This document shows, piece after piece, positions 8,297 through 15,822 of a stretch of DNA of 42,471 nt. Position 1 is the first letter of the stretch, and every line of letters begins with the position of its first letter. The stretch covers positions 1 to 42,471 of the forward strand of contig CACIOP010000010.1 in assembly GCA_902588315.1 (NCBI GenBank). The letters run 5' to 3'. A program made the position numbers and the translations under genes. This stretch comes from an uncultured Pelagibacteraceae bacterium. Lineage in GTDB: Bacteria > Pseudomonadota > Alphaproteobacteria > Pelagibacterales > Pelagibacteraceae. A model generated the notes under the pieces. It was not told the origin of the DNA and ran no database searches. It saw only the letters and a program-made list of their open reading frames with translations.

Positions 8297-8833
8297 TTAA
8301 GAGTTTGAAGCTTCAGTGTCGTCTGAAGATACGTCTGCTTCTTGATTTTCTGATTCTGATACTTCATCTAAAGAAACTTCTCCTTGCTCATTCATAGTTT
8401 CTTCGCCTACGGAATTATCAACTTCTGCTGTAGCTGTTTCAGATAGCTCAGCTAAATCTTCTTTTGTTACTTGAATTTTTTCTGGAGTTTTTCTTGCTCT
8501 TTTAGATGGTAAAATTGGAGTACCACTTTTTGAAATTTCACCTTTATATAGATTTTCAAAATCATCACCTATTTCTTCATCATCCTCTACACTATCATCA
8601 ACTTGTTCAACATGTTTTCTAAGTTTGTAAACAGCGCTATCAGTTAAATCAGAAACTTTAATTTTTTCTTCTGCAATTTCTCTTAATGAAATAACCGTAT
8701 TTTTATCGTTATCTCTATCAATTGTTGGTTCTATTCCTGCATTAAGTTGAGTAGCTCTTTCTTTAGCAACTAGTACTAATTCATAAGGGCTCTCTACTTT
8801 ATCTATACAGTCTTCTACGGTTACTCTTGCCAT
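8297..8833 (-). CDS. rpoZ: RNA polymerase omega subunit with long acidic C-terminal tail
   Basis: The first 60 or so residues are the omega fold that latches onto beta-prime: MARVTVEDC, then NPYEL-like ESPYELVLVAKERATQL and ISLREIAEEKI. The protein is 178 residues, whereas omega is usually around 70-130. The extra C-terminal part is low-complexity and very acidic (many E, D and S, for example VEDDEEIGDD and the closing DEVSESENQEADVSSDD). Between them is a short basic patch (PSKRARKTPEK). The tail probably is disordered. The start ATG at 8833 is fixed by the conserved N-terminus. Confidence 0.9.
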   Translation of the reverse strand: MARVTVEDCIDKVESPYELVLVAKERATQLNAGIEPTIDRDNDKNTVISLREIAEEKIKVSDLTDSAVYKLRKHVEQVDDSVEDDEEIGDDFENLYKGEISKSGTPILPSKRARKTPEKIQVTKEDLAELSETATAEVDNSVGEETMNEQGEVSLDEVSESENQEADVSSDDTEASNS

Positions 8834-8876
8834 GCGCAGTATCTACACAGTGAGTCTTTAAAAATCAAGGGCTATT

Positions 8877-10082
8877 TTATAAATAATTAGGATTTAGCTT
8901 ATTTTTAACCAAATAAAGAAGAATAATTGAACCAAAGATATAAGTTCCTGAAACAACGGCTATCTGTTCAATTGAAAAGCCAATATCAATCAGAAAACCA
9001 AATAGAGCCGTACCAAATGCTGTTGAAAATACCATCAATGCTGTTGTTAAGGCTTTTATGGACCCAATATATTTAACACCATAAATCTCAGCCCAAGTTG
9101 AGGAACCAAGTACGTTTGCCAAACCATTTGTCACCCCCACTAAACCAAAAAACACAAAAGATGAAAGTGGTGCATTAAAATAGTAGAGAACTACAGTTCC
9201 AAAAAGAAGTGGGATATTCATATAGATTAATAATTTTCTACTAGAAAATTTATCAATTAAAAAACCAGATATAAAAAGAGTAATTACTGATAAAATAGAG
9301 TAAGCCATAAATGATTGTGCAATCACATAAGGTCCCCACTCTTTAGAAGAGGATATAAATGACTGATAAACAAAAGATCCTGTTGCAATCCATGGCATTG
9401 CTAACATCGTCATACAAATAATATAAAATCTATAATCTTTTAAAACTTCTATTCTTTTCCATTGTTTAATTTCTTTATAATTCTCTTCTATTTTAGATTC
9501 TTCTCTCGTATCAAGCTTAACATCTTTAACTAAAAGAAAAGTTGCAACAGGTAAAACAAGTATAACTAAAATAGAAATTGAAACCCAAATATCTCTCCAT
9601 TCTATAAAAGTTAATAAAAAAACAATTAAAACTGGCATTATAAATTCAGCCAATGACAATCCTAACCAACCTGTACTCAAAGCCCTACCTCTATTTTTTT
9701 CAAAAAAACGAGATATGGTAGTTGTAGCTGTGTGACTTGATAATCCTTGTCCTGCTAAACGCATTAAAAAAATTCCTACAAATAAAAAAATAACTGATGA
9801 AATTTTTGAAAATATAAAACAGGAAGCTGATAAAAAAATTATTACATACGATGCAAATTTTAATATGTTTACGTCATCAATTTTTTTTCCAATCCAAACT
9901 AAAACAATACTGCTTAATAAAGTGGCTGATGCATAAATTGAGCCAAATTGTCCATGTGTAATTGATAAAGCATCTCTAATACTAGAATTAAATAACCCAA
10001 GAAAAAAACTCTGTCCAAAACTTGAAAAAAATGTAAAAATAAAACCAAATACAATTACTTTTAAACTTAAACTTTTAAACAT
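8877..10082 (-). CDS. major facilitator superfamily transporter
   Basis: This 401-residue protein has about twelve hydrophobic segments with a charged central loop around residues 190-210, as in MFS carriers. The loop between helices 2 and 3 reads WIGKKIDDVN, a weak form of the MFS motif A, and a second copy of this loop (GFLIDKFSSRK) occurs in the second half. The sequence suggests an uptake carrier such as the oxalate/formate or monocarboxylate group, but the substrate cannot be read. Its start codon lies only 11 bases from that of the divergent dehydrogenase, and rpoZ follows on the same strand 43 bases downstream. Confidence 0.85.
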   Translation of the reverse strand: MFKSLSLKVIVFGFIFTFFSSFGQSFFLGLFNSSIRDALSITHGQFGSIYASATLLSSIVLVWIGKKIDDVNILKFASYVIIFLSASCFIFSKISSVIFLFVGIFLMRLAGQGLSSHTATTTISRFFEKNRGRALSTGWLGLSLAEFIMPVLIVFLLTFIEWRDIWVSISILVILVLPVATFLLVKDVKLDTREESKIEENYKEIKQWKRIEVLKDYRFYIICMTMLAMPWIATGSFVYQSFISSSKEWGPYVIAQSFMAYSILSVITLFISGFLIDKFSSRKLLIYMNIPLLFGTVVLYYFNAPLSSFVFFGLVGVTNGLANVLGSSTWAEIYGVKYIGSIKALTTALMVFSTAFGTALFGFLIDIGFSIEQIAVVSGTYIFGSIILLYLVKNKLNPNYL

Positions 10083-10093
10083 AGAAAAAAATT

Positions 10094-10969
10094 ATGACTT
10101 GTAATGTTGCTTTCATAGGTCTTGGGGTTATGGGCTACCCAATGGCTGGATATATATCAAAAGCCGGACACAATGTAACTGTTTTTAATAGAACTAAATC
10201 TAAAGCTGAAAAATGGATTGGTGAATACAAAGGTAAAATGGCCAATACCCCTGCTGAAGCTGCAGATGGTGCTGATTTTATTTTCACTTGTGTGGGTAAC
10301 GATAATGATCTTAGAGAAGTTGCAACAGGAGAGAATGGTCTATTTAATACTGCAAAAGCAGGATCTATTTTTATAGATAATTCAACTGTATCAGCTGAAG
10401 TATCAAGAGAGTTATATAAAGCAGCTAAAGATAAAGGTTTCGAATTTCTAGATGCGCCAATTTCAGGAGGCCAATCAGGTGCAGAAGGTGGAATACTAAC
10501 TGTAATGGTTGGTGGTAATGAAGAAGTTTTTAAAAAAGCAGAACCAGTTATTGATTGTTATAGTAAAAAAGTAAAACTAATTGGTCCATGTGGAAGTGGT
10601 CAACTTACTAAAATGATGAACCAAATGTGTATTGCAGGAACAGTTCAAGGTTTATCAGAAGCTATAAATTTTGGAATTAACGCAGGTTTAGATATGGATA
10701 AAGTTATGGAAACCATATCTAAAGGTGCAGCACAATCTTGGCAAATGGAAAATAGATATAGAACTATGACTGATGATAAGTTTGATTATGGATTTGCTAT
10801 TGATTGGATGAGAAAAGATTTAAAAATTGCAATTGAAGAAGCAAAAAGAAATGGTTCGCCTGTGCCTATAACAGAAATTATTGATGGCTATTATGCTGAA
10901 GTTCAAGAAATGGGTGGCAATCGTTGGGATAGCTCAGGTTTGATTGCTCGATTAAAAAAGAAAAAATAA
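10094..10969 (+). CDS. 3-hydroxyisobutyrate dehydrogenase family (beta-hydroxyacid dehydrogenase)
   Basis: This NAD(P)-dependent beta-hydroxyacid dehydrogenase has 291 residues. The dinucleotide motif GLGVMG is at 9-14 and FNRTKSKAEKW follows at the end of strand 2. The substrate motif APISGG is at 121-126, and catalytic K173 is in GQLTKMMNQ. The family includes 3-hydroxyisobutyrate dehydrogenase, tartronate semialdehyde reductase and glyoxylate/succinic-semialdehyde reductase; the sequence alone does not choose between them. The N-terminus begins directly at the Rossmann strand, so the ATG cannot be later. The gap to the divergent MFS gene is 11 bases, so its promoter lies inside that gene. 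It is followed after 5 bases by the flavoprotein gene. Confidence 0.88.
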   Translation: MTCNVAFIGLGVMGYPMAGYISKAGHNVTVFNRTKSKAEKWIGEYKGKMANTPAEAADGADFIFTCVGNDNDLREVATGENGLFNTAKAGSIFIDNSTVSAEVSRELYKAAKDKGFEFLDAPISGGQSGAEGGILTVMVGGNEEVFKKAEPVIDCYSKKVKLIGPCGSGQLTKMMNQMCIAGTVQGLSEAINFGINAGLDMDKVMETISKGAAQSWQMENRYRTMTDDKFDYGFAIDWMRKDLKIAIEEAKRNGSPVPITEIIDGYYAEVQEMGGNRWDSSGLIARLKKKK

Positions 10970-10974
10970 TATTT

Positions 10975-11580
10975 GTGACGGATACAGTTCCTTATTACGA
11001 GGACTTTACTGAGATCAAAAAGAAAATTTGGTCAATGTTAAATAATGCAGTTAAAGATAGAAGTTCTCCTTTTAGAATACCTGTATTTATTTGTGGGGAT
11101 CAATCTGATCTAGATGGAAGAATTGTAGTTTTAAGAAAGTCAGACCAGTCAAATAATATAGTACAATATCATAGTGACATTCGATCAGATAAAATAGAAA
11201 AGCTAAAAGCAAATAAAAATGCTGCAATGTTATTTTATGATAAAGATGAAAAGATACAGGTCAGATTAAAAGTAGAATGCATTATTAATCACAATAATGA
11301 TGTAACCAAAGAATCTTGGTCTAAAACTCAGCATATAAGTAGAAAATGTTATTTAGTCGATAATGGACCTGGAACTGAGTCAGATCTCCCAACCTCTGGG
11401 CTAAAACCAGAATTAGATAATTTTGATTACACCAAAGAACAAAGCGAAGAAGGGTACAAAAATTTTACAGTTATTCAGTGCAAAATTAAATCCATAGAAT
11501 GGCTTTATTTAGCAGCTAAAGGCCACCGAAGAGCAAAATTTAATTTAGAAAATAATAAAGATACTTGGTTGGTTCCATAG
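10975..11580 (+). CDS. pyridoxamine 5'-phosphate oxidase-like FMN-binding protein
   Basis: This 201-residue protein resembles the PNPOx split-barrel flavoproteins. An FMN-site-like strand pair (DGRIVVLRKSD and VQYHSDIRSDKIEKL) is followed by AAMLFYD and QVRLKVE, and the closing IEWLYLAAKGHRRAKF is typical of the pyridoxamine oxidase-related (Alr4036-like) group. Activity on a B6 vitamer or another flavin-linked role is undetermined. The start is GTG at 10975; there is no nearby ATG in frame before the barrel. Its stop codon TAG directly abuts the ATG of the next small gene. Confidence 0.75.
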   Translation: MTDTVPYYEDFTEIKKKIWSMLNNAVKDRSSPFRIPVFICGDQSDLDGRIVVLRKSDQSNNIVQYHSDIRSDKIEKLKANKNAAMLFYDKDEKIQVRLKVECIINHNNDVTKESWSKTQHISRKCYLVDNGPGTESDLPTSGLKPELDNFDYTKEQSEEGYKNFTVIQCKIKSIEWLYLAAKGHRRAKFNLENNKDTWLVP

Positions 11581-11784
11581 ATGGTTACTGGATATATATT
11601 TACAGCATTTCTTATTATTTTAGGATTAGCTGTAATGAGATTTGGGAGCATTCACTTTAAAAAATTTAAAGAAGGAAAAACAAGAATAAAAGCTCAATTA
11701 AGTGGAACAATTTCTTTTTTAATTCTATTAATTATTATTATAGGGTTGATAGTTTATTCGATTAACGATCTATTATTTAATTAA
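11581..11784 (+). CDS. small two-helix membrane protein, unknown
   Basis: I do not recognise this 67-residue protein. Two hydrophobic segments (about residues 4-20 and 43-63, the second ILLIIIIGLIVYS) flank a basic stretch rich in lysine (HFKKFKEGKTRIKAQ). Its ATG begins on the base after the stop codon of the preceding flavoprotein gene, so translation is probably coupled. That position and its clean hydrophobic pattern argue for a real gene. A regulatory or scaffold role at the membrane is possible, but nothing in the sequence shows it. Confidence 0.6.
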   Translation: MVTGYIFTAFLIILGLAVMRFGSIHFKKFKEGKTRIKAQLSGTISFLILLIIIIGLIVYSINDLLFN

Positions 11785-11801
11785 ATAACTGACTATTTTT
11801 T

Positions 11802-12386
11802 TCATTTTGATATTTTTTTATCATTAAGCTTTGTCATTGCTCTCCCAGTAGAAAATGTATAATCATTGTCATCCATTAATTTTCCAGCTCCATCGTAAAG
11901 TTTCCAATTAAATTTTATTTTATCTTTTTGTTTTTTTCCTAGTTTTAAAATAGTTAATTCAATTTTTCTTGTCTTTCCTCCAGAGGATCCGTTAAATGTT
12001 CTTTTTTCACCTTCTTTCCAAACACCTAAAGGAAATTTACATCCATTTACAATTATTCTTCCACCACGCCTACTATCCCAAACTCTTCCAATACATTGTC
12101 CATCATTAGTAACAGTAAAAAGTTGGGTTTTTACTCCACTTTGACCTTTTCTTGTTCTTTTATAAACTTTAATTATCTCACCTGTATTTGGATTTTTCCA
12201 ATCTTCAGGTCCTACTATTTGTTTTCTTTTCTTTTCTCCAAAGACCAAATTAGCTTTTGTAAATTTAATTTCTGTATCATCACGAATTTCACCACCAGTG
12301 AATAATTCAAGTGGTATAAATCTTTCGTTTGCTTGAGATAATTGAGAAATTAAAGAAATTATCAAAATTACTAAAAGTTTTTTCAT
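11802..12386 (-). CDS. secreted protein of unknown function
   Basis: This 194-residue protein has a clear signal peptide (MKKLLVILIISLISQLSQA, cut probably after A19). The mature part is mostly beta-like and rich in K, G and N, with only two cysteines (in GQCIGRVW and NGCKFPLG) spaced for a possible disulfide. I do not recognise a family. It is last in a tight operon with gamma carbonic anhydrase, DUF1330 and an HExxH secreted protein (7-9 base gaps), so it is probably expressed with them and may act in the periplasm with the HExxH protein. Confidence 0.7.
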   Translation of the reverse strand: MKKLLVILIISLISQLSQANERFIPLELFTGGEIRDDTEIKFTKANLVFGEKKRKQIVGPEDWKNPNTGEIIKVYKRTRKGQSGVKTQLFTVTNDGQCIGRVWDSRRGGRIIVNGCKFPLGVWKEGEKRTFNGSSGGKTRKIELTILKLGKKQKDKIKFNWKLYDGAGKLMDDNDYTFSTGRAMTKLNDKKISK

Positions 12387-12393
12387 TAAATAT

Positions 12394-13341
12394 TTAATGA
12401 TCTTTTGGATTTCTATTATACTCTCTAGAAGCTTGTTCGTTATTAAATAATTTCATAACCCCGGTACCATTTCTGTCCCAATAAGTAAACTTGCACCCAG
12501 ATCCTCCGCTTCTATAATTCCACTTACCTTTTTTAAGATCACTTGCCTGTTTATCTCTAAGTTTAACAAGTTTTTTGTGGTTATATTTTCCCCACTCGTT
12601 TAGACAAATAAGTTTGAATGGATCATATGGGTCATTTGACGTAGGAGTTAAATAAACTGAGTCTTCTCCTTTTGGACAACCTTCGACATTATGGGCATAA
12701 GCTTTTCCAAAAAACATATGTTTTGCATCAGTATCTTGACCGCTTGAAAAATGAGCTTTTTTATTCATTCCTGGGACACAGGCAAAACCTCCTCCCATTG
12801 CATGGTGTATTTCGTGAACTGCTGTCTTAACCATATTATTTTTATTTCTATTATGTTTATTTTTAAGAAACATTGACGCCATTCCTACTCCACCTTCTCC
12901 TCCATCAACGCTAGTTACATCAGCAAAGGTAAAATAAACTTTTTTAGGATTATTAAATCCATTTAACCAAAGGTAGCCTCGATAATTGTTATTTATATGT
13001 TTGTGAAGTTCTTTTCTTTTTTTATCTAATCTTATGAAAGTAACATCTAATTTTCCATCTTTTCGATAATCATACTTATACTTTTTTGCACCAGAAGATC
13101 CTTTTGTTTTTTTACTAAACTTTTCAACGAGAGCATTAATTTTGTCAGCATACTCCTCTATCTCACCATTAATATCTAACTCGTTATCTTTATCACTAGC
13201 TGTAAGCATGTAAATGAAATGAATTTGATAATCATCACTTACATCGGGCTGATCTTCAAAAAATCTTCCTGGTTTTTCATCAGATGCAAATGTTGGTAAG
13301 CTAAATAAAAATAGTATTAAAATTAAAAATAATTTTCTCAT
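12394..13341 (-). CDS. secreted HExxH (putative zinc metalloprotease) protein
   Basis: This 315-residue protein has a signal peptide cut after A19 (LFSLPTFA) and an HExxH motif at 176-180 (AVHEIHHAMGGGF). H176 and H180 would bind zinc, with E177 as catalytic base. The motif continues HxxG as in metzincins, but the residue at the expected third-histidine position is F, so the third ligand is not obvious. A metzincin assignment is therefore unsafe. A glycine-rich stretch (DGGEGGVGMAS) precedes the motif, and cysteines downstream could form disulfides. It could be a peptidase or an inactive relative. It is the third gene of the operon that starts with the gamma carbonic anhydrase. Confidence 0.72.
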   Translation of the reverse strand: MRKLFLILILFLFSLPTFASDEKPGRFFEDQPDVSDDYQIHFIYMLTASDKDNELDINGEIEEYADKINALVEKFSKKTKGSSGAKKYKYDYRKDGKLDVTFIRLDKKRKELHKHINNNYRGYLWLNGFNNPKKVYFTFADVTSVDGGEGGVGMASMFLKNKHNRNKNNMVKTAVHEIHHAMGGGFACVPGMNKKAHFSSGQDTDAKHMFFGKAYAHNVEGCPKGEDSVYLTPTSNDPYDPFKLICLNEWGKYNHKKLVKLRDKQASDLKKGKWNYRSGGSGCKFTYWDRNGTGVMKLFNNEQASREYNRNPKDH

Positions 13342-13350
13342 TGTAAGAAT

Positions 13351-13644
13351 TTATTGAATACCTTTTATTATTATATTTGTTCCTTCTGAATTATCCAATC
13401 TAATTTGTTTTATTGGCTTATACTCCTCAGAATTATACCACTCCAAAGCCTTCTCATAACTTGGAAATTTCAAAATGATTATTCTTGGAAAATTTGTCTC
13501 ACCATCAAATATTTGAAATTCACCAGCTCTTACTAAAAATTCTCCACCAAATTTTTTTACAAGTGGCGTAACCTTTTCAACATATTCTTTATAGTTTTCA
13601 GGATTAGTTACTTTTAATTGAGCTATTACGTAGCCTGCTGACAT
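13351..13644 (-). CDS. DUF1330 family protein
   Basis: This 97-residue protein is a dimeric alpha/beta (ferredoxin-like) barrel of the DUF1330 family. The typical features are the opening YVIAQLKVTNPENYKEY, the central FGGEFLVRAG, then FPSYEKALEWYNSEEYKPI. Biochemical function is not established for the family. A strong Shine-Dalgarno, AAAGGAG, lies just upstream of the ATG. It is 9 bases behind the gamma carbonic anhydrase and 9 bases ahead of the secreted HExxH gene. Confidence 0.85.
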   Translation of the reverse strand: MSAGYVIAQLKVTNPENYKEYVEKVTPLVKKFGGEFLVRAGEFQIFDGETNFPRIIILKFPSYEKALEWYNSEEYKPIKQIRLDNSEGTNIIIKGIQ

Positions 13645-13653
13645 TTATCTCCT

Positions 13654-14166
13654 TTAAAAAATTGATTTAGAATATTTTTTCCAATTATCTTGATAGTGTT
13701 TTGTATTTTCAAAGACTGCTTGTTTTTCTTCCTCTGTAACCTCTCTAATGACCTTGCCTGGAGAACCAACAACTAATGAGTTGTCAGGTATGACTTTATT
13801 TTCTGTAATTAAGGCCTTAGCTCCGATAATACAATTTTTTCCAATATTAGCTTTATTTAAAATGACAGCTCCAATTCCAATAAGACTATTGTCACCTATA
13901 GTACACCCATGGAGCATAACTAAATGACCAACAGTAACATTTTTTCCTACCTTTAACGGACATCCAGGATCTGTATGTAAAACACTTCCATCTTGTACAT
14001 TTGAACCTTCGCCAATATGAATATTTTCAATATCTCCTCTAAGAACTGCATTAAACCAAATACTTGTATTTTTTTCTAAAGTAACATCTCCTATTATTGT
14101 TGCATTCGGAGCTACCCAATTTTCGCCAGAGTTTTTTGGTTTTTTATCTTTTAAATCATAAAACAT
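13654..14166 (-). CDS. gamma carbonic anhydrase family protein
   Basis: This 170-residue left-handed beta-helix protein is built of hexapeptide repeats (for example IGDVTL, IGEGSN and IGDNSL). The three zinc histidines of gamma carbonic anhydrases are present: H64 in SVLHTD, H81 in VGHLVM and H86 in LHGCTI. The conserved R43 lies in LRGD. Family members (YrdA, PaaY, CaiE types) may hydrate CO2 or act as acyl-CoA thioesterases, so the activity is not certain. It is first in the operon, and its start lies 19 bases from that of the divergent redoxin. Confidence 0.88.
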   Translation of the reverse strand: MFYDLKDKKPKNSGENWVAPNATIIGDVTLEKNTSIWFNAVLRGDIENIHIGEGSNVQDGSVLHTDPGCPLKVGKNVTVGHLVMLHGCTIGDNSLIGIGAVILNKANIGKNCIIGAKALITENKVIPDNSLVVGSPGKVIREVTEEEKQAVFENTKHYQDNWKKYSKSIF

Positions 14167-14170
14167 AATC

Positions 14171-14181
14171 TATATATTTTA
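14171..14181. promoter_or_regulatory. overlapping -10-like elements between divergent genes
   Basis: The whole gap between the divergent carbonic-anhydrase and redoxin genes is 19 bases. Within it, TATATT (14173-14178) ends 7 bases before the redoxin ATG. On the minus strand, TAAAAT (14181-14176) ends 9 bases before the carbonic-anhydrase ATG. Both would start transcription at or next to the start codon, giving leaderless messages. In such AT-rich DNA these matches are weak evidence. Confidence 0.3.
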
Positions 14182-14185
14182 CATT

Positions 14186-14740
14186 ATGCCTATACAAACT
14201 CCAATATGTGATTTTGGTCAAAAAGCTATTTCATTTGAATTAAAATCTACTGATAATAAAATTATGTCTTTGAATGATATCAAGGGTGAAAATGGAACTT
14301 TGATAATGTTCATTTGTAATCATTGTCCTTATGTAAAAGCTATTACAAAAGAATTAGTTGAAGATTGTAGTGAATTAAAAAAAATTGGTATCAATTCAGT
14401 TGCTATCTGCTCAAATGACTTTGTTAATTATCCGGAAGACTCGTTTGATAACATGATTAAGTTTTCAAATGAAAATCATTTCAATTTTCCTTACTTACAT
14501 GATGAAACTCAAGAAATTGCTAAAGCATATAATGCTGTATGCACTCCAGATTTCTTTGGTTATAATAAAAATCTAGAACTTCAATACAGAGGACGATTAA
14601 GAGAACTTAAAAAATTTATTCCGGTTAAAGACGGGGAAAGTGACCTGCTAACAGCTATGAGACAAATAGCTAAAACTGGAAAAGGTCCTGATGATCAAAT
14701 ACCAAGTGCGGGCTGTGGTATTAAATGGAAGTATGATTAA
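14186..14740 (+). CDS. thioredoxin-fold (redoxin) protein with CxxC
   Basis: This 184-residue protein is a peroxiredoxin/thioredoxin-like fold of the AhpC-TSA-related group. The active site is C44-N-H-C47 in FICNHCPYVKA, followed by the usual downstream features: VAICSNDF, the cis-proline loop AVCTPDFFGY, and LQYRGR. No signal peptide is seen, so it acts in the cytoplasm. The physiological partner is unknown. It heads a plus-strand operon: its stop overlaps the next start as TAATG, and the GT4 and EamA genes follow. Confidence 0.82.
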   Translation: MPIQTPICDFGQKAISFELKSTDNKIMSLNDIKGENGTLIMFICNHCPYVKAITKELVEDCSELKKIGINSVAICSNDFVNYPEDSFDNMIKFSNENHFNFPYLHDETQEIAKAYNAVCTPDFFGYNKNLELQYRGRLRELKKFIPVKDGESDLLTAMRQIAKTGKGPDDQIPSAGCGIKWKYD

Positions 14741-15822
14741 TGTATCTAATTGTAACTAGATCATTCCCGCCTGAGCTTGGTGGCATGCAAAATCTAATGT
14801 GGGGCCTTTCAAGAGAGCTATCGAAAAACTTTATGATAAAAGTTTTTGCAGATTATATAGAAGGCCATAAAGATTTTGATGAACAAGCTTCTTTTTCAAT
14901 TGAAAGAGTTGGTGGGATTAAATTACTAAGAAAATATAGAAAAGCACAATTAATTAATGAATATATCAAAGAAAATAAAATTGATGCTGTTATTGCTGAT
15001 CATTGGAAAAGTTTAGAGCTTATTAAAACTTCTAAGAAAAAATACTGTTTAATTCATAGTAAAGAAATCAACCATCCAAAAGGTTCTAGTCAAAATAAAA
15101 GAGTAGTTAGTGTTTTAAATAATGTTGAAAAAGTTATAGCAAATTCTCAGTTTACAAAAAATCTAGCGATAGAACTTGGTATTAATGCGAATAAAGTAAT
15201 TGTAATAAATCCAGGTGTGGATCCTGCTAAAGAATTAAATAAAAAAACTTTAGATAAAGTTGAAAGTATACTTAAAGTTAAAAATCCAAGATTAATTACA
15301 GTTTCAAGATTTGATAAGCGTAAAAATCATGAAAAAGTAGTGATGGCTTTAAGAAATTTAAAACAAATTTTTCCTGACATTGTTTACATTTGTATTGGAC
15401 ATGGAGAAGAAGAGGAAAATATTAAGAAACTGGTAAAAGAGCTAGATCTTGAAGCACAAGTTATGTTTTTTAAAGATATAAGCAATGATTTGAAAAATGC
15501 TTTAGTTTCTAAATCTAATATCTTTGTAATGCCATCTATAATTCATAAAAAATCAGTTGAAGGTTTTGGTATAGCTTATGTTGAAGCTGCACAGTATGGT
15601 GTTCCATCAATTGGTGGTAAAGATGGTGGTGCTGCAGATGCAATTGATCATGAAAAAACTGGTTTAATATGTGATGGAAATAATCTTGATGACATTTATT
15701 CCTCTATTAATTCTTTGCTGGAAAATAAAAAATATTTAAACCTTGGGAAAAATGCAAAAGAATTTGTTAATAAATTTCAATGGTCAAAAATAATTGAAGA
15801 ATACAAAAAGATACTAAATTGA
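14740..15822 (+). CDS. GT4 family glycosyltransferase
   Basis: This 360-residue GT-B enzyme transfers sugar from a nucleotide donor, probably to a surface polysaccharide or lipid. The N-terminal half opens with VTRSFPPELGGMQN, a common GT4 acceptor-domain start with a GG loop. The donor domain follows, with ITVSRFDKRKNHE and IGHGEE, and the E-x7-E motif region EGFGIAYVEAAQYGVP. Donor and acceptor cannot be inferred. It overlaps the redoxin gene by one base (TAATG) and the next gene by four. Confidence 0.87.
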   Translation: MYLIVTRSFPPELGGMQNLMWGLSRELSKNFMIKVFADYIEGHKDFDEQASFSIERVGGIKLLRKYRKAQLINEYIKENKIDAVIADHWKSLELIKTSKKKYCLIHSKEINHPKGSSQNKRVVSVLNNVEKVIANSQFTKNLAIELGINANKVIVINPGVDPAKELNKKTLDKVESILKVKNPRLITVSRFDKRKNHEKVVMALRNLKQIFPDIVYICIGHGEEEENIKKLVKELDLEAQVMFFKDISNDLKNALVSKSNIFVMPSIIHKKSVEGFGIAYVEAAQYGVPSIGGKDGGAADAIDHEKTGLICDGNNLDDIYSSINSLLENKKYLNLGKNAKEFVNKFQWSKIIEEYKKILN

